A DNA stretch of 34,517 nt, from the NCBI GenBank assembly GCA_910584125.1, contig CAJTXU010000025.1, forward strand, positions 1 to 34,517. Reading direction: 5' to 3'. This DNA is from an uncultured Muribaculaceae bacterium (lineage in GTDB: Bacteria > Bacteroidota > Bacteroidia > Bacteroidales > Muribaculaceae). Below are positions 1 through 8,403 of the stretch, piece after piece; position 1 is the stretch's first letter, and each line of letters opens with the position of its first letter. The notes under the pieces were generated by a model. It ran no database searches, was not told where the DNA came from, and saw nothing but the letters and a program-made list of their open reading frames with translations. A program made the position numbers and the translations under genes.

Positions 1-69
1 GCTCTGTTGGCCGCTTAGGCACGACTGGACGACCTCAAAATTTACCGAATCATTGTGTTAAATAAACCA

Positions 70-77
70 TAATTTTG
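70..77 (+). promoter_or_regulatory. Bacteroidales-type -7 box upstream of the LRR gene
   Basis: TAATTTTG fits the Bacteroidetes -7 consensus TAnnTTTG. It lies about 100 bases before the ATG at 181. No TTG is found 19-21 bases upstream, so this is a motif match only. Confidence 0.4.
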
Positions 78-180
78 TCATAAGGAATCATGATAGAAAC
101 CGTATGATTGCCATAAGTTCCGAATCCCCTCGGACTAATTTCAGATATCATGACACTCATAATACAAAACTTATATACCA

Positions 181-1284
181 ATGAATGTAAAACTACTCTT
201 GAATGTAAAACTACTCTACACAGCGCGATTATGGCTCATCGCCTTCATCGCTGCAATCGCGGGAGTCCCGTCGATGTTCGCCCGCCACTTCACGTACACG
301 TATGAGGGCCAGACCCTGAGCTACACTGTCATCGACGAGACTGCAAAGACATGCATGACGAGTAGCGGACATGGAGGCACCGGTAATTCTGTTTGTGGGG
401 ATTTGACAATACCCTCAATCGTAAAATACGGTAAAGTTGAATACTTAGTCACCGAAATAGGGCGTCAGTCATTCGTCAGCTGCAGTGGCCTGACATCGGT
501 GACAATACCCAACTCGGTCACCGAAATCGGCGATTGGGCTTTCTCCGGCTGCAAAGACCTGACATCGTTGACTATAGGCAATTCCGTCTCTAAAATTGGA
601 TCTTCCGCTTTCTCCGACTGCATAGGCCTGACATCGGTGACTATCCCCAATTCCGTCACCTCAATCGGAGAGAGTGCTTTCATCGGATGCAACGGCCTAA
701 CATCGATGACAATACCCAACTCCGTCACCGAAATTGGATCTTCGGCTTTCTCCGGCTGCATAGGCTTGACGTGTATAAACGTAGCTGAGGACAATCCGTC
801 ATATAGGTCAATTGAGGGAGTTTTATACAATAAAAATGCTTCGACCCTTATTTCTTGCCCGGGAGCTAAAGTTTCAGTCAATATCTCCAACTCCGTCACC
901 TCAATCGGCGAAAGGGCTTTCTCCGACTGCAGCAGTCTTACATCGGTGACAATACCCAACTCGGTCACCGAAATCGGCTATGGGGCTTTCTCCGGCTGCA
1001 GCAGCCTGACATCGGTGACAATACCCAACTCGGTCACCGAAATCCGCCTTGGAACTTTCTCCGGTTGCAGCGGCCTGACGTCGGTGGCTATACCCAACTC
1101 CGTCACCTCAATTGGCGATTGGGCTTTCTCCGGCTGCAGCAGCCTGACATCGGTGACAATACCCAACTCGGTCACCGAAATCAGTTATGAATCATTCCAA
1201 GGATGTACTGGCCTAACCTCGGTGACTATCCCAACTCCGTCACCGAAATCGGTGGTGGGGCTTTCTCCGGTTGTAGCGGTCTGA
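181..1284 (+). CDS. BspA-like leucine-rich-repeat surface protein, N-terminal part (frameshifted)
   Basis: This is the 5' portion of a BspA-type surface protein. A signal peptide (hydrophobic core about residues 19-33, RLWLIAFIAAIAGVPSMFA) is followed by about ten tandem 23-residue LRR_5 repeats of the form AFSGCSGLTSVTIPNSVTEIG. One degenerate insert (NVAEDNPSYRSIEGVLYN) lies near codons 200-235 and is typical of BspA proteins. The reading frame is lost near 1230, where the last repeat reads TIPTPSP instead of TIPNSVT; the ORF then runs about 50 bases into the wrong frame and stops at 1284. BspA-family proteins are known as surface adhesins binding host proteins or other bacteria; which ligand is bound here cannot be read from the sequence. 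In the correct frame the gene continues to 2522, giving about 780 residues in all. Confidence 0.85.
   Translation: MNVKLLLNVKLLYTARLWLIAFIAAIAGVPSMFARHFTYTYEGQTLSYTVIDETAKTCMTSSGHGGTGNSVCGDLTIPSIVKYGKVEYLVTEIGRQSFVSCSGLTSVTIPNSVTEIGDWAFSGCKDLTSLTIGNSVSKIGSSAFSDCIGLTSVTIPNSVTSIGESAFIGCNGLTSMTIPNSVTEIGSSAFSGCIGLTCINVAEDNPSYRSIEGVLYNKNASTLISCPGAKVSVNISNSVTSIGERAFSDCSSLTSVTIPNSVTEIGYGAFSGCSSLTSVTIPNSVTEIRLGTFSGCSGLTSVAIPNSVTSIGDWAFSGCSSLTSVTIPNSVTEISYESFQGCTGLTSVTIPTPSPKSVVGLSPVVAV
182..217 (+). repeat. Exact 18-bp tandem duplication at the LRR gene start
   Basis: TGAATGTAAAACTACTCT occurs at 182-199 and again at 200-217. It starts one base inside the ATG and adds six codons in frame, so the protein begins MNVKLLLNVKLLY. 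The added residues lengthen the n-region of the signal peptide. A recent replication-slippage duplication is the simplest explanation. Confidence 0.9.
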
Positions 1285-2522
1285 CATCAGTGACAATCCC
1301 CGACACTGTCAACAAAATCGGTTCTGAAGCTTTCTATCACTGCAGTGGCCTGACATCAGTGACTATCCCGGACTCCGTCACCGAAATTGAATCTTCGGCT
1401 TTCTCCGGCTGCATAGGCCTGACTTCGCTGACTATACCCAACTCTGTCATCGAAATCGGCTATGGGGCTTTCTCCGGCTGCCATGGCCTGACATCGGCAA
1501 CAATCCCCAACGCTGTCACCAAAATCAACAAATATGTTTTCTCCCACTGCAGTGGCCTGACGTCGGTGGCTATACCCAACTCCGTTACCGAAATCGGCGA
1601 AGGAGCTTTCTCCGGCTGCAGCGGCCTGACCTCGATGGCTATACCCAACTCCGTTAGATTAATCGGTGCTGAAGCCTTCTTCGGCTGCAGTGGCCTGACA
1701 TCGTTGGCTATAGGCAATTCCGTCTCTAAAATCGAATCTTCGGCTTTCTCCGACTGCAGCGGCCTGACATCGGTGACTATCCCTAATTCTGTAACCACAA
1801 TCGGCACAGGAGCTTTCGGTAGATGTAGTAAATTAAAGAATCTAACTTTAGAGGATGGTGAGAAGAAATTGACGTTTCTAGTGGATCCAGAATTACAGGA
1901 ATCCGCTTTATCTGGTTGCCCGCTTGAAACGTTGTATTTGGGGCGAAACATATTATACCACTCCCCATTCAAATCTAAGGAGACTCTTACAAACCTGACC
2001 ATCGGCAACTCCGTAACCGAAATCGGCGGTGTGGCTTTCTACGGCTGTAGCGGCTTGACATCGGTGGTCATCCCCAACTCCGTCACCTCAATCGGGAATA
2101 GTGCTTTTAATGGCTGTAGCGGCCTAACCTCGGTGACCATCCCCAACTCCGTCACCTCAATCGGCTATTCCGCTTTCTCCCAGTGCGAAAAACTGGGTGA
2201 AGTTAATTACGATACAACAAGGCCAATCACCGTCGGGGATAAGTATATATTTGATTTCAATACGTATGAGAGTGCCACGCTTAATGTAGCCATTGGCGGC
2301 CTTTCCGAGGCTTCTTCGACCGAACCGTGGAAGTATTTTGCCAATATTAAGGAGAACGATTTCTCCGGTCTCGAGGACGTGATGGTCGACATTAATCCGA
2401 ATGCTCCCGTCGAGGTCTTCAACCTCAATGGCGTACGCATATCAGATAGCGTCAACAATCTCCCCGCCGGAATCTACATCGTCCGGCAGGGTGCCAAGGA
2501 ACAGAAAATTATGGTGAAATAA
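1203..2522 (+). CDS. BspA-like leucine-rich-repeat protein, C-terminal part with T9SS sorting domain
   Basis: This is the continuation of the LRR protein in the next frame. The apparent ATG at 1203 is out of frame with the upstream coding sequence and is probably not a real start; true coding in this frame begins near 1231. It holds about twelve more 23-residue LRR_5 repeats with a degenerate insert at about 1830-1990. It ends with a module at about 2400-2522 that reads VEVFNLNGVRISDS, then LPAGIYIVRQG, then KIMVK. This is the usual shape of a type A T9SS C-terminal sorting domain, so the intact protein would be exported by T9SS and attached to the cell surface. Its export machinery (porU, porV, porE) is encoded further along the window. 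Confidence 0.85.
   Translation: MYWPNLGDYPNSVTEIGGGAFSGCSGLTSVTIPDTVNKIGSEAFYHCSGLTSVTIPDSVTEIESSAFSGCIGLTSLTIPNSVIEIGYGAFSGCHGLTSATIPNAVTKINKYVFSHCSGLTSVAIPNSVTEIGEGAFSGCSGLTSMAIPNSVRLIGAEAFFGCSGLTSLAIGNSVSKIESSAFSDCSGLTSVTIPNSVTTIGTGAFGRCSKLKNLTLEDGEKKLTFLVDPELQESALSGCPLETLYLGRNILYHSPFKSKETLTNLTIGNSVTEIGGVAFYGCSGLTSVVIPNSVTSIGNSAFNGCSGLTSVTIPNSVTSIGYSAFSQCEKLGEVNYDTTRPITVGDKYIFDFNTYESATLNVAIGGLSEASSTEPWKYFANIKENDFSGLEDVMVDINPNAPVEVFNLNGVRISDSVNNLPAGIYIVRQGAKEQKIMVK
1226..1236 (+). other. Frameshift point: one C missing from a CCCC run
   Basis: Other repeats with this codon choice read ACT ATC CCC AAC (for example near 641-652), whereas here the sequence is ACTATCCCAAC with CCC at 1230-1232. 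Restoring one C joins the two LRR reading frames without a break in the 23-residue periodicity. Confidence 0.9.
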
Positions 2523-2523
2523 G

Positions 2524-2562
2524 GCACATCTTCCGTATTCCACACGAATACGGATAATGTGC
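2524..2562 (+). terminator. Stem-loop just after the LRR gene stop
   Basis: A two-part stem begins two bases after the TAA: GCACAT pairs with ATGTGC (outer), and TCCGTATTC (2532-2540) pairs with GAATACGGA (2546-2554) around a CACAC loop. There is no U-run, so it may act as a 3'-end stabiliser rather than a strong intrinsic terminator. Confidence 0.55.
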
Positions 2563-2580
2563 GCACTAAGCAAGGAAATC

Positions 2581-2654
2581 GTCCCAAATAGCGTATGACT
2601 TTCTTAAGTGTCAGAAACTTCGGATACTTAAGAAAGTCATACGCTATTTGGGAC
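2581..2654. repeat. Perfect 29-bp inverted repeat with a 16-nt spacer
   Basis: The left arm 2581-2609 begins GTCCCAAATAGCG. It is the exact reverse complement of 2626-2654, which ends CGCTATTTGGGAC. No coding sequence is associated with it. A stem this long and perfect exceeds an ordinary terminator. It resembles a miniature inverted-repeat or palindromic repeat element, or a terminator-like barrier between the LRR gene and the ATPase gene. Confidence 0.85.
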
Positions 2655-2755
2655 ATTTACGAGCATTGTCAGCAATAATTATTCCGGGTTTCGATGTTTC
2701 AGTTCTCGGTTCCTTCTTTTCCCTTATGAATAGCCGTTAGCAGCCCCAAATATGC

Positions 2756-2805
2756 TTATAATCCCCCAAATCTATGTCTTTTGGTCCACTTTTGGGGGAT
2801 TATAA
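2756..2805. repeat. Perfect 15-bp inverted repeat upstream of the ATPase promoter
   Basis: TTATAATCCCCCAAA (2756-2770) is the exact reverse complement of TTTGGGGGATTATAA (2791-2805), with a 20-nt spacer. It ends about 25 bases before the -7 box at 2830, so it sits where an operator or activator site for the ATPase gene would be. The half-site has a run of five C or G residues next to an AT-rich block. Confidence 0.85.
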
Positions 2806-2829
2806 CGAGGTTTTATCAAATTATTTTAC

Positions 2830-2837
2830 TAACTTTG
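2830..2837 (+). promoter_or_regulatory. -7 box of the AAA ATPase gene
   Basis: TAACTTTG matches TAnnTTTG exactly and lies 24 bases before the ATG at 2862. No clear -33 TTTG is present, so activation through the upstream palindrome is possible. Confidence 0.6.
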
Positions 2838-2861
2838 CATTTGAAAATTCGATACGACCTT

Positions 2862-4283
2862 ATGATAATAGGAAGAAAATCAGAGCAAAAGGAACTGTTA
2901 GACGCTGCAAATGCTGAGTATTCAAAATTTGTGGCGGTATATGGACGTAGGCGTGTAGGTAAAACTTTCCTTATTAGGGAGACATTCAACTATTCATTTA
3001 CTTTCCAGCACACAGGATTGGCTCATGGTAAAATGAAGGATCAGCTTCTCAGTTTCCGAGCTTCTCTCCAAAATGCATCAAGGAGGAAGTATTCTCAATT
3101 CAAAAATTGGTATGAAGCTTTTTTTGCGTTGGAGGAATGGCTCGGCTCTTTACCTGAAGGGAAAAAGATCATTTTCTTCGACGAACTACCGTGGATGGAC
3201 ACTCCCCGCTCTAATTTCATATCTGGTTTGGAGCATTTTTGGAACAGTTGGGCTTCGGCAAGAAAAGACATACTTCTTATCGCTTGCGGCTCAGCAACAT
3301 CATGGATTGCCAACAAACTCATCAATAATCATGGAGGGCTTCACAATCGTCTGACGAATAAGATTTTACTTCATCCTTTTACGCTTTCGGAATGTGAACA
3401 ATATTCAGAGGCGAATAAATTGGGACTTAGCCGTTATCAGATGGTTGAGAATTATATGATAATGGGTGGAATTCCCTTTTACTGGAGTTTGCTTAAGCGT
3501 GAGATAAGCATGGCTCAGAATATCGATTCACTGTTCTTTAGTGAAGATACAGAAGGACTGTCACACGAGTATGAACAATTATACTCATCCTTGTTTAATA
3601 ATCCTGAGCCATATATGCAAGTAGTCACAACATTGGCCAAAAAGAACAAGGGACTCACGCGCGATGAGATTGTTCATGATAGCGGAATCAAAACGAGTGG
3701 GGACTTGACTCGATATCTTAATGAACTTGAATGGTGTGGTTTCATACGAAAGTATAATTGCATTGGGAAGCAATCAAAGGATGCATTATATCAACTCATT
3801 GACAACTTCACCTTATTTTATTTCCAATACATAAAAGGGAATAAGAATAACGATTCGCATTTCTGGACTAATAATATAGGCAGTCCCTTACACCGGGCAT
3901 GGAGTGGTATCGCCTTCGAACGTGTTTGCCTTCAGCACATCTCTCAGATAAAGGAAGCTCTCGGCATATCCGGCGTGCTGTCAAATGTCTATAGCTGGAG
4001 AACTGAGGCCGATCAAGATAAAGGAATCGACAAAACCCAGATAGATCTTCTGATTGACCGTAACGACGGAGTAATCAACCTATGTGAGATGAAATTTTCT
4101 GCACAAGAGTATGCCATAACTGAAGATGAAGAAATAAAACTCCGCCGACGTCGTGGCAACTTCGTTGATGCGACTCAAACCAAAAAGGCCGTTCACATCA
4201 CACTTGTGGCACCTTATGGTCTCAAACAAAATTCCCACTCGGCAATCGCCCAAAATGAAATTACCTTAAATAATCTGTTTTGA
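2862..4283 (+). CDS. AAA ATPase with DUF234-type, PD-(D/E)XK-like C-terminal domain
   Basis: A 473-residue protein of the archaeal-type ATPase family (PF01637 plus DUF234), common but uncharacterised in gut Bacteroidales. Walker A is GRRRVGKT (28-35) and Walker B is IIFFDE (103-108). A winged-helix-like middle section (about 275-330, GLTRDEIVHDSGIKTSGDLTRYL) follows. The C-terminus has a nuclease-fold signature: D395 in the run QIDLLIDR, then E409 and K411 in CEMKFS, i.e. D...ExK. The ATG at 2862 is preferred; the longer frame from 2781 starts with TTG inside a palindrome. Base composition is clearly AT-richer than the suf genes next door, suggesting acquisition. Family members have been suggested to act on DNA or in mobile or defence contexts, but no partner gene is adjacent. 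The substrate is unknown. Confidence 0.85.
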   Translation: MIIGRKSEQKELLDAANAEYSKFVAVYGRRRVGKTFLIRETFNYSFTFQHTGLAHGKMKDQLLSFRASLQNASRRKYSQFKNWYEAFFALEEWLGSLPEGKKIIFFDELPWMDTPRSNFISGLEHFWNSWASARKDILLIACGSATSWIANKLINNHGGLHNRLTNKILLHPFTLSECEQYSEANKLGLSRYQMVENYMIMGGIPFYWSLLKREISMAQNIDSLFFSEDTEGLSHEYEQLYSSLFNNPEPYMQVVTTLAKKNKGLTRDEIVHDSGIKTSGDLTRYLNELEWCGFIRKYNCIGKQSKDALYQLIDNFTLFYFQYIKGNKNNDSHFWTNNIGSPLHRAWSGIAFERVCLQHISQIKEALGISGVLSNVYSWRTEADQDKGIDKTQIDLLIDRNDGVINLCEMKFSAQEYAITEDEEIKLRRRRGNFVDATQTKKAVHITLVAPYGLKQNSHSAIAQNEITLNNLF

Positions 4284-4317
4284 CCCAGATGAAATAACTT
4301 ATTTCTCAACAGAATAA

Positions 4318-4351
4318 CAAATCTGTGTACAAAAACGTGTACACAGATTTG
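4318..4351. terminator. Bidirectional terminator between the ATPase gene and sufS
   Basis: The 13-bp perfect stem CAAATCTGTGTAC / GTACACAGATTTG has an 8-nt loop and is followed by AGTTTCTCTTC on the plus strand. It sits between two convergent genes and can serve both. Confidence 0.75.
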
Positions 4352-4399
4352 AGTTTCTCTTCTGCCCGTGCCGATAAATCTGATTTGTCCGGGTATCGG

Positions 4400-5614
4400 T
4401 CAGCGTAGGATGTCGAGGACGCGGCGGAGGGCGGCGATGAAGGCGTCGGCCTCGGCCTCGGTGTTGTAGACGGCGAACGAGGCGCGTACCGTGCCCGGCA
4501 CTCCGAGCCGCTCCATCAGTGGCTGCGCGCAGTGGTGACCCGTGCGGACGGCGACGCCGAGACGGTCGAGCAACAGCCCGATGTCGTAGTTGTGGATGTC
4601 GCCGACGTTGAGCGAGATTACCGCCGACTTGTCGGGAGCCTCGCCATATATCCTCAGGTCGGGAATCTCGCGCAGACGCGCCTCTGTGTAGTCCAGCAGA
4701 TGACGCTCGTGGGCCGCGATGGCGTCGAGTCCGACCTCGTCGATGAAGTCGAGTGCCTGCGAGAAGGCCGCCAGGCCGATGTAGTCGGGCGTGCCGGCCT
4801 CGAACTTGAAGGGGAGGTCGGCGAACGTCGTGCCTTCGAACGAGACGTGCTTGATCATCTCGCCGCCACCCTGGTAGGGCGGCATCTCCTCGAGCAGGCT
4901 GCGGCGGCCGTAGAGTACGCCGACGCCAGTCGGACCATACATCTTATGCGACGAGAAGGCATAGAAATCGCAGTCGAGGTCCTGCACGTCGATGCGCAGA
5001 TGGGGCGACGCCTGGGCGCCGTCGATCAGGCACGGCACGCCGTGCGAGTGCGCCACGGCCACCATCTCCTTGACGGGATTGACCGTGCCCAGCACATTGC
5101 TCACGTGGCAGAAGGCCGCCATGACCGTGCGCTCGTTGAAGAGCGAGCGATATTGCTCCATGTCGAGCCGGCCCCTGTCGTCGATGTCCACGACGCGGAT
5201 CCTCACGTCGGCGTGGCGACGCAGCAGCTGCCAGGGCACGATGTCGGAGTGGTGCTCCATGACCGTGAGGATGATCTCGTCGCCGTCGCGAAACCGCGAG
5301 CCGTAGCTCGCCGCCGCAAGGTTGATGGCCTCGGTCGTGCCGCGCGTGAAGATGACCTCCTCGGTCTCGGCGGCGTTGATGAAATCGCGCACGCGGCGGC
5401 GCGTGGCCTCCTGGAGGTCGGTGGCCTCCTGCGAGAGGGTATGCACGCCGCGGTGTACGTTGGCCTTCGTGTGCTCGTAGAGCCACTTGATACGGTCGAC
5501 CACGCGGGCCGGGGTCTGCGAAGTCGCCGTGTTGTCGAGATAGACCAGCGGGCGGCCGTTGACCTCGCGGCCCAGGATGGGAAACTCTTCCCTGATCTTA
5601 TCGATGTCGAGCAT
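4400..5614 (-). CDS. sufS: Cysteine desulfurase SufS
   Basis: A PLP-dependent group II cysteine desulfurase that takes sulfur from L-cysteine as an enzyme persulfide and feeds the SUF Fe-S assembly machinery. It has 404 residues, the usual length. The PLP lysine is K224 in SSHKMYGPTGVG. The substrate-side motif EHHSDIVPW (about 120-128) contains the conserved His pair. The persulfide cysteine is C362 in RTGHHCAQPLM. It is the last gene of sufC-sufD-sufS; the ATG lies 12 bases after the sufD stop, so it is co-transcribed. No sufE or sufU gene for the sulfur relay is visible nearby. Identification is firm. Confidence 0.97.
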   Translation of the reverse strand: MLDIDKIREEFPILGREVNGRPLVYLDNTATSQTPARVVDRIKWLYEHTKANVHRGVHTLSQEATDLQEATRRRVRDFINAAETEEVIFTRGTTEAINLAAASYGSRFRDGDEIILTVMEHHSDIVPWQLLRRHADVRIRVVDIDDRGRLDMEQYRSLFNERTVMAAFCHVSNVLGTVNPVKEMVAVAHSHGVPCLIDGAQASPHLRIDVQDLDCDFYAFSSHKMYGPTGVGVLYGRRSLLEEMPPYQGGGEMIKHVSFEGTTFADLPFKFEAGTPDYIGLAAFSQALDFIDEVGLDAIAAHERHLLDYTEARLREIPDLRIYGEAPDKSAVISLNVGDIHNYDIGLLLDRLGVAVRTGHHCAQPLMERLGVPGTVRASFAVYNTEAEADAFIAALRRVLDILR

Positions 5615-5626
5615 GTCGGTAAACGT

Positions 5627-6985
5627 TTAATCGTCGGCGCGGGTGCACTTAGTGCATCGGCCGCAGGCCGACTGGAGTCCGGCGAACCGGCGTTCGGTGA
5701 GCAGACGCAGGCGGTCGCGCAGCGACGGCACGTCGACGGCCGCAATCACGTCGGCCATGAACGCCTGGCGCAGCAGCAGGCGCGCCGTCTCCTCGGTCAG
5801 GCCGCGCGTGCGCATATAGAACACCTGCATCGGGTCGAGCTGGCCGATGGCGCAGCCGTGCGAGCACTTCACGTCGTCGTTGTAGATCTCGAGTTGCGGC
5901 TTCGAATACATCTTCGCCTCCGGGGCGCCCACGAGGTTGCGGTTGGCCTGGTAGGCCTCGGTCTTCACCGCGCCCGGAGCCACGTATATGCGCCCCGTGA
6001 AGGCGGCCGTCGAGGTGTCGTCGACGCTGAACTTGAAGAGCTCGTCGCTCTTGCAGCGCGGGGCCGAATGGTCGATGCGCGTGTAGGTCGACATGACGCG
6101 GGCGCGGTCGCCGATGCCCATGCCGTAGAGGCGCAGGCCGGCCTCCTCGCCGTCGAAGCGGCAGTAATATTCGTTGCGGGTCGAGCCGTTGAAGAGGGTC
6201 ATGCCGTCGATGTTGACCTGCGAGCCCGCCTGCTGAGAGACGTAGAGCGCCGAGAGGCGCACGGTCGACTCGGTCGACTCCTCGATGTTGTAATAGTCGA
6301 AGCGGGCGTTGCGGCCCACGAAGATCTCGATCGTCTCAAGGGCCATGAGGGCCACGTCGTCGCGCTGCGAATGGTCGCAGACCAGCAGCCGCGCCTCGGC
6401 GTCGTCGTCGATGACTACCAGCACGCGGCGCACGGCCATGAGCGGCATCGATGCCGAGAGGATGTTGACCAGCTGGAGCGGACGCTCGAGCCTGACGCCC
6501 TTGCGGACGTGCAGATAGAGGCCGTCCTGGGCGAAGAGCGTGTCGAGCGCCACGACGGGGTTGGCCATGTCGGCCAGCGTGCCGTAGCGCGCCGTCACCG
6601 TCTCCGGGTCGAGGGCCGCGAACTCGCGCAGGCTCCCGACGTCGACGCCGTCGGGCAGGTTGTCGTAGGCCTCGACGGCCGACGCGAACGTGTCGTTGAC
6701 GTTCATCATCACCGACTGCGACGACACCGGCACCTCGCAGCTGAACGTCATGTCGGTGTTGACGTCGATGGGCACCTTCTGCAGGTTGATGCCGTAGTCG
6801 GGGGCGAGCAGGGCGGCGAGGTCGATGTTCTCGAAATTCTCGTCGCCGCGCCTCGGCAGGCGCATCGCGGCCAGCATCTCCGCCGCGCGCGGGCGCAGGG
6901 CGTTGAGCGGCCCGGTGCCGTTGGCGTCGATCAGCGCCCGGTGCTCCTCATAAAGGTCGATGTATTGTCTTAAGGCTTCATCCAT
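5627..6985 (-). CDS. sufD: Fe-S assembly scaffold subunit SufD
   Basis: The 452-residue SufD subunit of the SufBC2D scaffold, on which Fe-S clusters are built with ATP hydrolysis by SufC. The right-handed beta-helix core is visible from the repeated short beta strands in the middle. The SufB/SufD family signature DVKCSHGCAIGQLDP, containing the conserved His, is followed by the C-terminal helices (YMRTRGLTEETARLLLRQAF). The ATG at 6985 (MDEALRQYIDLYEEH) is preferred, 13 bases after sufC. An ATG at 7033 would overlap sufC by 35 bases and add a basic, poorly conserved-looking leader. Oddly, the protein ends in a CxxCxxC cluster (ACGRCTKC) that is not part of the beta-helix fold. Confidence 0.93.
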   Translation of the reverse strand: MDEALRQYIDLYEEHRALIDANGTGPLNALRPRAAEMLAAMRLPRRGDENFENIDLAALLAPDYGINLQKVPIDVNTDMTFSCEVPVSSQSVMMNVNDTFASAVEAYDNLPDGVDVGSLREFAALDPETVTARYGTLADMANPVVALDTLFAQDGLYLHVRKGVRLERPLQLVNILSASMPLMAVRRVLVVIDDDAEARLLVCDHSQRDDVALMALETIEIFVGRNARFDYYNIEESTESTVRLSALYVSQQAGSQVNIDGMTLFNGSTRNEYYCRFDGEEAGLRLYGMGIGDRARVMSTYTRIDHSAPRCKSDELFKFSVDDTSTAAFTGRIYVAPGAVKTEAYQANRNLVGAPEAKMYSKPQLEIYNDDVKCSHGCAIGQLDPMQVFYMRTRGLTEETARLLLRQAFMADVIAAVDVPSLRDRLRLLTERRFAGLQSACGRCTKCTRADD

Positions 6986-6998
6986 GTCTGCCGGTGTG

Positions 6999-7754
<756 letters not shown>

Positions 7755-7790
7755 GTCGATATGTCGTGTTTTTATATTTTGGGATTAGAG

Positions 7791-7820
7791 CGGCGCGCGG
7801 CCCGTCGGGGCGTGGCGCCG
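7791..7820 (-). other. GC-rich stem-loop in the sufC leader region
   Basis: CGGCGC (7791-7796) can pair with GCGCCG (7815-7820), and the sequence between is also GC-rich. It lies between the cvpA terminator and the sufC start, so it may be leader structure. No known riboswitch is recognised and no canonical -7 box was found for sufC; the nearest match on the minus strand is TAACTTTA at 7824-7831. Confidence 0.3.
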
Positions 7821-7828
7821 TATAAAGT

Positions 7829-7853
7829 TAAAACACGCCGGGGGCGTGTTTTA
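7829..7853 (-). terminator. Terminator of the porU-cvpA operon
   Basis: TAAAACACGCC (7829-7839) pairs perfectly with GGCGTGTTTTA (7843-7853) around a GGG loop. It lies 7 bases past the cvpA stop codon in transcription order. The A/T-rich stem base provides a U-rich tail in both directions. Confidence 0.8.
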
Positions 7854-7860
7854 TTTTTCG

Positions 7861-8403
7861 TCAGGATATTTTTTTGGCCTCTTCGAGCTGGACGCGGTGG
7901 AAGAGCTGCTCGATGTCCTCGCCGCCGAGCAGGGCGGGCGATAGCATCATCACCTCCTCGACGGCGTTGCCGTCGTCCGAGCGGGCCGACTGCAGCAGCA
8001 CCGAGCGCGAGTTGAGGGCCAGCAGCAGGTTGTAGGCTATCGACAGGAAGAGCATCCACTTGAAGAGGCCGAAGAGCGCGCCCCCGATGTTGTCGAGGAT
8101 CGTGCCCATGCCCTCGGCCAGGATGCGCCCCAGGAATCCGGTCACCGTCACGAAGATGGCGTAGACCGAGAAGAACACTATGGCCGTCGAGATCGTGTCG
8201 TAGACGAACCGCTGCTCGACCTGGCCGTGGACCGAGGGGAAGGCGCCGTAGAGCACCTGGTTGAGCCCCGGGGCGAGAAGGCGGGCGCATACCACGCCGA
8301 AGGCGATGCCGATCGCCGAGGGAATCTGGCGCGAGAGGCCGCGTCGGAAGCCGGCGACGACGGCCAGGGCGGCCACGGCGAATATGATCAGATTGTAGAG
8401 CAT
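7861..8403 (-). CDS. cvpA: CvpA family inner-membrane protein
   Basis: A 180-residue membrane protein of the CvpA family, named for colicin V production in E. coli and linked to envelope homeostasis; its biochemical role is unsettled. Four hydrophobic segments are visible at about residues 1-20, 28-45, 68-95 and 105-130. The glycine pattern (VAGFRRGLSRQ, FLGRILAEGMG) is typical of the family. The C-terminal 50 residues are polar. It is the last gene of a long operon and overlaps the end of ispF by 16 bases, so its translation is probably coupled. Its strong terminator follows directly. Confidence 0.85.
   Translation of the reverse strand: MLYNLIIFAVAALAVVAGFRRGLSRQIPSAIGIAFGVVCARLLAPGLNQVLYGAFPSVHGQVEQRFVYDTISTAIVFFSVYAIFVTVTGFLGRILAEGMGTILDNIGGALFGLFKWMLFLSIAYNLLLALNSRSVLLQSARSDDGNAVEEVMMLSPALLGGEDIEQLFHRVQLEEAKKIS

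Noticed and set aside
480..1180. Regular repeats that could be taken for a CRISPR array
   Set aside because: The repeats are in-frame LRR codons with no unique spacers and no cas genes nearby.
465..2008. Minus-strand frames of repetitive sequence opposite the LRR gene
   Set aside because: They arise from the 69-bp periodicity of the LRR repeats and encode no known repeat.
2781..2861. 27-codon N-terminal extension of the ATPase
   Set aside because: It would start with TTG inside a palindrome and run through the -7 box; the ATG at 2862 directly precedes the conserved GRKSEQKEL segment.
4532..6973. 813-codon open frame on the plus strand opposite sufS and sufD
   Set aside because: Shadow of GC-rich genes: composition is dominated by V, A, R, D and H, with no domain motif, while the minus strand encodes clear SufS and SufD.
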